A stretch of 9,208 nucleotides of DNA from an uncultured Oscillibacter sp. (GTDB taxonomy: Bacteria; Bacillota; Clostridia; Oscillospirales; Oscillospiraceae), in NCBI GenBank assembly GCA_937884915.1, contig CALAAN010000046.1, positions 1 to 9,208 on the forward strand, given 5' to 3'. Numbering within the stretch: the stretch's first letter is position 1; each line of letters begins with the position of its first letter. Below are positions 5,836 to 9,208 of the stretch, piece after piece. The notes beneath the pieces were generated by a model. It was not told the DNA's origin. It made no database searches and saw only the letters and a list, made by a program, of their open reading frames with translations. The translations under genes and the position numbers were made by a program.

Positions 5836-6666
5836 TTACATCGTCTCAAGGCCGACGATCACGCCGCCGCGCTCGGCATAGTAGCTGCAAAGACCCGCGC
5901 AGGGGCGGATCTCAATGTCTGCCTCGGGGAAGCGCTCGTGCAGCGCCATGGCGAGCGCACCGGCGGCCTCGGGATTTTCGGCGTGGTGGATGCGCACCTT
6001 GCCGCCGCGGTAGCCGGTATCCAAAATGCTTTGCAGCATCGCCGCGCGGGTCTTCTTTTCGCCGCGGCATTTTTCGACGGGCTGGATCGTGCCCTCGCGG
6101 CTGCCGGTGGAAAGAATTTGAATGCCGAGGATGCCGATGGCGCCCGCGGTGATCTTGCTGACGCGGCCGTTCTGCGCCAGATTGTGCAGCGACTTGAGGC
6201 TGAAGAAAATGCGCGTCGTGGCGAGATATTCCCGCCCCTTTTCGCAGATCGCGTCGAAGGGGAGGCCCTTTGCGTGCAGCTCCGCAAGCTTTTCGGCGAG
6301 CAGCTGCATCTCCGGCCCCGTGCTCAGCGTGTCGAAGACGTGAATTTTGACGTCAGGGTGCGACTGGAGATACACGTCGCGCGCGGCCATGGCCGAGGTG
6401 TATGTGCCGGATAAATTGCTCGAGATCGTGAGGACGAAGATCTCGTCCGCGCCCTCGAACGCCTTGAGCCAGCCGTCGAGGCTGGGGCAGGCCGTGCCGG
6501 ATCTGCCGTTGTGGGCTACGAGACAGTCGAGCAGCTCATGGGTGTCGAGCGTTTCGTCGTCCACGAAGTCGCGCTCGCCCGCGCGGATGGTCATGGGCAC
6601 GCTCTGATAGGTCACGCCCTCCAGCGCCGTGAGGTTGGCAGAGGAGTCGGCGACAAGTTTCATCAT
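5836..6666 (-). CDS. DegV family fatty-acid-binding protein
   Basis: At 276 residues this has the normal length of the DegV (FakB-like) family. In characterised Firmicutes such proteins hold a fatty acid for phosphorylation by a FakA kinase; here only the binding protein is seen. Family marks: KLVADSSANL at the N-terminus (family 'DSs.dl'), GTACPS (57-62, the position of the usual 'TSqPs' acyl-binding loop), ISSNLSGTYTSA (81-92), DTLSTGPEM, and FFSLKSLHNLAQNGRVSK (about 155-172, 'L..L..GGRIs'), ending with the C-terminal lobe HERFPEADIEIRPCAGLCSYYAERGG. The start is ATG at 6666 or the next codon at 6663; GGAGG lies seven bases before the first. It is divergent from the DUF1836 gene and shares a control region with it. 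The fatty acid specificity is not visible. Confidence 0.93.
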   Translation of the reverse strand: MMKLVADSSANLTALEGVTYQSVPMTIRAGERDFVDDETLDTHELLDCLVAHNGRSGTACPSLDGWLKAFEGADEIFVLTISSNLSGTYTSAMAARDVYLQSHPDVKIHVFDTLSTGPEMQLLAEKLAELHAKGLPFDAICEKGREYLATTRIFFSLKSLHNLAQNGRVSKITAGAIGILGIQILSTGSREGTIQPVEKCRGEKKTRAAMLQSILDTGYRGGKVRIHHAENPEAAGALAMALHERFPEADIEIRPCAGLCSYYAERGGVIVGLETM

Positions 6667-6686
6667 GGGGAAGCCTCCAAAAAAGT

Positions 6687-6783
6687 AATCGGTTATTCAA
6701 AAACCTGTTGTCAGGTGAAATCATCTTCGACTACAATACAACGATTTTTAAAAACTGTCAATCGGTTTTCGAAAAACTTATTG
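6687..6783. repeat. Two copies of a 24-bp direct repeat, possible operators
   Basis: Copy A (6687-6710) and copy B (6760-6783) both begin AATCGGTT and share AAAAAC and a final TTG; 19 of 24 positions agree. Each has an imperfect dyad, best seen as GGTTATT.AAAAACC in A. Copy B lies between the two divergent promoters and touches both -35 hexamers; copy A is in the DegV-family leader. This arrangement fits a repressor acting on both genes, perhaps the DUF1836 protein encoded next to it (inference). Confidence 0.5.
6733..6761 (-). promoter_or_regulatory. Sigma-A-type promoter of the degV-family gene
   Basis: On the minus strand a perfect TTGACA (6761-6756) and TATTGT (6738-6733) are separated by 17 bp. 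The start site would be near 6726, giving a leader of about 60 nt that contains a small ACCTG/CAGGT hairpin (6703-6716) followed on minus by TTTTT. Confidence 0.75.
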
Positions 6784-6809
6784 ACATTTTTTTCACCAAA
6801 GTTTAAGAT
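6781..6809 (+). promoter_or_regulatory. Sigma-A-type promoter of the DUF1836 gene pair
   Basis: A perfect TTGACA (6781-6786) and TAAGAT (6804-6809) are separated by 17 bp. The start site would be near 6816 with a leader of about 25 nt including the GGAGGAG ribosome site. Its -35 overlaps the end of direct-repeat copy B. Confidence 0.7.
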
Positions 6810-6841
6810 GATGAAAACGCAGTTTGAACGGAGGAGCGGCT

Positions 6842-7390
6842 ATGGACGAAAATATGAGCAGCCATTTGGCAGAGTCTGTCCGCAGCTTTCACATCCCACG
6901 GCTCGGGGAAATCCCTGACGTGGGGCTGTATCTCGAACAGGTCGTGCGTTATGTCAATCGATCCATCACGGGCTGCGGACTCAGCCCCATCACAGCCTCG
7001 ATGGTCAGCAATTATGTCAAGCAGAAGATCATCCCGGGGCCGGAGAAAAAGGCCTACGGCGCGGAGAGCATCGCGTACCTCATCTTTGTCTCGTGCATCA
7101 AGAGCGTCGTCGCGATGGAGGACATCCGCGCGCTGATCGGCATCCAGCACGAGACCTACGATCTGCCGACCGCGTATTACTACTTCTGCGAGGAATTTGA
7201 AAATCTCATCCGCTATGTCTTCGGCGCGAGCGACTGCCTCGCGAGCGTCGGGCAGGACGAGTCGGACGAAAAGGAGCTGCTGCGCTCGGCGTTACTCAGC
7301 GTGACGCACAAGCTCTATCTCGACGCCTACCTGCGCCTTCTGCGGCAGGACGCGGAGCGGACGCAGAAGGAAGCGGAGGAAGCACAATGA
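6842..7390 (+). CDS. DUF1836 domain protein, putative DNA-binding regulator
   Basis: The 182-residue soluble protein has the DUF1836 layout: FHIPRLGEIPDVGLYLEQVV (16-35), then SPITASMVSNYVKQKIIPGP (48-67) and AESIAYLIFVSCIKSVVAMEDIRALI (74-99). The middle segment 'ITaSMVsNYVKqkiI' resembles the helix-turn-helix of MerR-type proteins, so DNA binding is plausible but unproved. The C-terminus (about 135-182) is charged and helical. ATG 6842 has GGAGGAG a few bases upstream; an in-frame TTG at 6824 is rejected because it lies before that site. The gene overlaps the next one by ATGA, indicating one operon, and is divergent from the degV-family gene across a region with a repeated operator-like sequence. 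Control of both directions is an attractive but untested role. Confidence 0.85.
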   Translation: MDENMSSHLAESVRSFHIPRLGEIPDVGLYLEQVVRYVNRSITGCGLSPITASMVSNYVKQKIIPGPEKKAYGAESIAYLIFVSCIKSVVAMEDIRALIGIQHETYDLPTAYYYFCEEFENLIRYVFGASDCLASVGQDESDEKELLRSALLSVTHKLYLDAYLRLLRQDAERTQKEAEEAQ

Positions 7391-7959
7391 CCGTCGAGCA
7401 GTTCGTCATGGCCTATGGCGCGGAGCAGGACCGCCTGCGTGCGCTGCTGCCGGAGGGCTTTACCTCGCTGCGCCCGGTGCTGCGCATCAACGCGGAGGTG
7501 CGCGGCGGCAAAACGGGGTATCTCGAGTTCAACACCGCCGCGGAGAAGGACGGAAACTGCGGCTGGGTCAACATCGGCCGCTGGGACGATGTTCCCTTTA
7601 CCAAGGACGGCAAAAAGACGACCTTCACGCTGCTGGAGCTGACGATCTCGTTCACCGGCGTCGGCATCGCGGGCAGTTGCCCCGCGGAAAAGGACAACGC
7701 GGGCTGCTATTACTTGGAAGACGGCACGTTCGTGCTCGTTCCCGCGGAGAAGATCGACCGCAATAAGGAATTCTGCGACTGCGAGTTTGCCTGGCGCTTT
7801 GCGGGCGGCGCGCACGGCACCAGCCTCGGCAAAACGCTGCTCGCCATCCACGAGGAGGAGACGGTGCACTATGAAAAGGCGGCTTTTACGGTTGGAAACG
7901 CCGCTATTATCCCCTGCACGCAGGTGCTGGGAGCGTATCAGGTGACGTTTAAACGCTGA
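7387..7959 (+). CDS. Conserved-looking protein of unknown function
   Basis: I do not recognise this 190-residue protein with confidence. It is soluble, without signal peptide or membrane helix, and looks like a compact alpha/beta fold. The N-terminus MTVEQFVMAYGAEQDRLRAL is helical and is followed by LPEGFTSLRPVLRINAEV, then Gly-rich strands (GYLEFNTAAEKDGNCGWVNIGRW, LTISFTGVGIAGSCPAEKDN, CYYLEDGTFVLVP). The 'LPeGF..lRPvlR' start faintly recalls the acetoacetate decarboxylase-like superfamily, but the rest does not let me claim it. Cysteines are at 58, 98, 107, 130, 132 and 177. The ATG overlaps the DUF1836 stop (ATGA), with GAGGAAG upstream, so the two are translated together. No terminator of its own is seen after the stop; the riboswitch terminator about 100 bp downstream may also stop its transcript. 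Confidence 0.8.
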   Translation: MTVEQFVMAYGAEQDRLRALLPEGFTSLRPVLRINAEVRGGKTGYLEFNTAAEKDGNCGWVNIGRWDDVPFTKDGKKTTFTLLELTISFTGVGIAGSCPAEKDNAGCYYLEDGTFVLVPAEKIDRNKEFCDCEFAWRFAGGAHGTSLGKTLLAIHEEETVHYEKAAFTVGNAAIIPCTQVLGAYQVTFKR

Positions 7960-7975
7960 TTTTTGAAAAAGGGGC

Positions 7976-8004
7976 TTGCATTTTTGCCCGCTCTTTGCTA
8001 TACT
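7976..8004 (+). promoter_or_regulatory. Promoter of the riboswitch-antiporter transcript
   Basis: TTGCAT (7976-7981) and TATACT (7999-8004) are separated by 17 bp, with an extended -10 TGC just before TATACT. The expected start near 8011 places the aptamer at the very 5' end of the RNA. Confidence 0.8.
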
Positions 8005-8008
8005 ACGC

Positions 8009-8070
8009 AAATGGGAATGAGGTTCTCCCACGGCACTGCCGAAACCGCTTTTTAAGCTGATGACTTCTGT
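8009..8070 (+). ncRNA. Fluoride riboswitch aptamer (crcB motif)
   Basis: The sequence fits the fluoride aptamer: stem UGGGA (8012-8016) with UCCCA (8026-8030) around loop AUGAGGUUC, then AACCGC, hairpin GCUU (8047-8050) / AAGC (8054-8057), and the hallmark GCUGAUGACUUCUG. The loop segment GAGGUU (8019-8024) can pair with GACUUC (8062-8067), the expected long-range helix, including wobble pairs. A small extra hairpin CGGC/GCCG (8031-8034 with 8038-8041) sits in the linker. Fluoride riboswitches bind fluoride through a magnesium cluster and usually turn on fluoride exporters. I recognised it by motif and pairing; no covariance model was run. Confidence 0.88.
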
Positions 8071-8105
8071 GATTTTGATCGGTCACAGGGAGCATCAGCT
8101 TTTTT
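8054..8105 (+). terminator. Riboswitch expression platform: intrinsic terminator
   Basis: AAGCTGATG (8054-8062) pairs with CATCAGCTT (8093-8101), an inner CTGTGA/TCACAG stem extends it, and TTTTTT (8100-8105) follows. The left arm reuses the 3' side of the aptamer hairpin and part of the long-range helix, so folded aptamer and terminator exclude each other. Ligand should therefore prevent termination: a transcriptional ON switch. Confidence 0.9.
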
Positions 8106-8125
8106 GTGTCCGGAGGAGGGATTTT

Positions 8126-9208
8126 ATGTTAACTTCACTCGCGCTCATCTTTCTGGTCGGCCTTGCGCTGGCTGCGCTCTGCCAGAAGCTGAAGCTGCCG
8201 CGCATCATCGGTATGCTGGCGACGGGCATCCTGCTGGGGCCGTGCGTGCTCAATGTGCTGGACGGTTCGATTTTGTCGATCTCAGCCGACTTGCGCAAGC
8301 TCGCGCTCGTCATCATCCTGCTCAAGGCGGGGCTGTCACTCGATTTGGGCGACCTTAAAAAGGTCGGCCGTCCGGCAATCCTGATGTCGTGCCTACCTGC
8401 GACGTGCGAGATCATCGGCTACGTGCTGCTCGCGCCGTACTTCCTCGGCGTCACGCGCGCGGAGGCAGCGGTCATGGGCGCGGTGCTCGCGGCGGTGTCG
8501 CCCGCAGTCGTCGTGCCGCGCATGGTGCAGCTGATGGAAAGCGGCCTCGGTACAGCGAAGAGCATCCCACAGATGGTGCTTGCCGGCGCGTCGTGCGACG
8601 ACATCTTCGTCATCGTGCTGTTTACAACATTTCTGCACACGGTGCAGGGTGGAGAGGCGAACGCCGCTGACTTTTTGGGTATCCCCTTGTCGATCGTGCT
8701 CGGCGTCGCGCTGGGCGCGCTCGTGGGGTGGCTTTTGAGCCGCTTTTTCGAGACCGCCTACGCCCGCGCACACTGTATCCGCAACAGCATGAAGGTCATC
8801 ATCGTGCTGGGCGTGTCGCTGCTGCTCGTCGCGGCGGAGGGATGGCTCGAGGGCACCGTGCCCGTGTCGGGCCTGCTCGCGGTCGTCAGTATGGCATGCC
8901 TTCTCAAGATGAAGTGTGCGCCGTTCGTTGCCAAGCGGCTCTCGGAAAAATTCGGCAAGCTCTGGCTGGCGGCGGAGGTCATTCTGTTCGTCCTCGTCGG
9001 TGCGGCGGTCGATATCCGCTATATGGCGGGTGTGGGCCTTGCGGCGGTCGGCATGATTTTCTCGGCGCTCGTCTTTCGCGCCGCCGGCGTGTGCCTGTGC
9101 CTTGTCAAAACGCCGCTCACGGCGAAAGAGCGCCTCTACTGCGTGTTTGCCTATCTTCCCAAGGCGACGGTGCAGGCGGCCATCGGCTCGGTGCCGCTTG
9201 CGGCGGGG
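8126..9208 (+). CDS. Cation:proton antiporter family protein, probably fluoride-linked (3' end outside window)
   Basis: From ATG 8126 the frame is open through the window end (361 residues, no stop), after a strong GGAGGAGGG ribosome site. The product is a polytopic membrane protein of the CPA (Na+/H+ antiporter) superfamily: N-terminal helix SLALIFLVGLALAALCQ, KLPRIIGMLATGILLGP (24-39), LRKLALVIILLKAGLSLDL (56-74), AAVSPAVVVPRM (122-133), GASCDDIFVIVLFTTF (154-169) with the aspartate pair D158/D159 typical of the ion-binding site, and VILFVLVGAAVDI (285-297), PKATVQAAIG (345-354) near the end. The fluoride riboswitch upstream suggests that it exports fluoride or supports fluoride tolerance; such antiporters are known riboswitch-linked genes in Clostridia. 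The ion is inferred from context. Confidence 0.9.
   Translation, partial: MLTSLALIFLVGLALAALCQKLKLPRIIGMLATGILLGPCVLNVLDGSILSISADLRKLALVIILLKAGLSLDLGDLKKVGRPAILMSCLPATCEIIGYVLLAPYFLGVTRAEAAVMGAVLAAVSPAVVVPRMVQLMESGLGTAKSIPQMVLAGASCDDIFVIVLFTTFLHTVQGGEANAADFLGIPLSIVLGVALGALVGWLLSRFFETAYARAHCIRNSMKVIIVLGVSLLLVAAEGWLEGTVPVSGLLAVVSMACLLKMKCAPFVAKRLSEKFGKLWLAAEVILFVLVGAAVDIRYMAGVGLAAVGMIFSALVFRAAGVCLCLVKTPLTAKERLYCVFAYLPKATVQAAIGSVPLAAG

Noticed and set aside
4191..5849. A 552-codon open frame on the minus strand opposite the lipoprotein gene
   Set aside because: The translation is Arg/Ala/Val-rich and without domains. It mirrors the GC-rich codons and the Asp/Gly repeats of the lipoprotein, and runs through the terminator.
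5578..6414. A 278-codon plus-strand frame across the lipoprotein tail, terminator and degV-family gene
   Set aside because: It crosses a strong terminator and is antisense to the DegV-family protein, whose motifs are unmistakable. The product has no recognisable feature.
7972..7989. A GGGC/GCCC hairpin after the unknown gene as its terminator
   Set aside because: It has only 4 bp with a 10-nt loop, no T-run directly after, and lies inside the riboswitch promoter.
7327..8031. A 234-codon minus-strand frame opposite the unknown gene and riboswitch promoter
   Set aside because: It is an antisense shadow with Arg/Ala-rich composition. No promoter or ribosome site was seen, and the plus-strand gene is coupled by ATGA with a ribosome site.

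Overview
The window (9208 bp, high GC, Shine-Dalgarno-led genes, TTGACA/TATAAT-type promoters, U-tract terminators) looks like the chromosome of a GC-rich member of the Clostridia, probably Oscillospirales/Ruminococcaceae. The taxon is inferred from gene families and signal style, not from a marker gene. There is no rRNA, tRNA, CRISPR array, transposase or phage gene.

Layout. (1) 1-452: the C-terminal part of a LysR-type regulator, closed by a bidirectional terminator shared with the convergent kinase gene. (2) 506-4181: a minus-strand block of a VTC-domain (polyphosphate-polymerase-like) gene, a DUF4956 membrane protein gene (8-nt overlap), then a response regulator and sensor kinase (ATGA overlap) with their own promoter. 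(3) 4182-5771: a divergent lipoprotein gene of the Cthe_2159-like carbohydrate-binding beta-helix type with a Pro/Gly/Asp-rich tail, followed by a second bidirectional terminator. (4) 5836-7959: a minus-strand DegV-family gene divergent from a plus-strand pair, a DUF1836 putative regulator and an unrecognised 190-aa protein (ATGA overlap). (5) 7960-9208: a promoter, a fluoride-type riboswitch with intrinsic terminator, and a cation:proton antiporter family gene cut by the window end.

The most interesting part is 506-5771. The region between the VTC gene and the lipoprotein gene holds two pairs of TTTAGG direct repeats with 11-bp period, pointing outward. In both directions the last TTTAGG lies exactly 9 bp before a -10-like hexamer (TATGCT on plus, CATACT on minus). 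This is the geometry expected of an OmpR/PhoB-type activator, and an OmpR-type regulator with its kinase lies in the same cluster. The reading is a signal-controlled envelope module: a kinase sensing outside the membrane, a regulator switching both promoters, a surface sugar/Ca-binding-type lipoprotein, and a cytoplasmic VTC enzyme with a membrane partner. The biochemical link between these parts is unknown.

The second clear system is the riboswitch-controlled antiporter. The aptamer matches the fluoride (crcB) class and its 3' part is shared with a strong terminator, so fluoride should turn the gene on. This implies that the antiporter serves fluoride export or tolerance.
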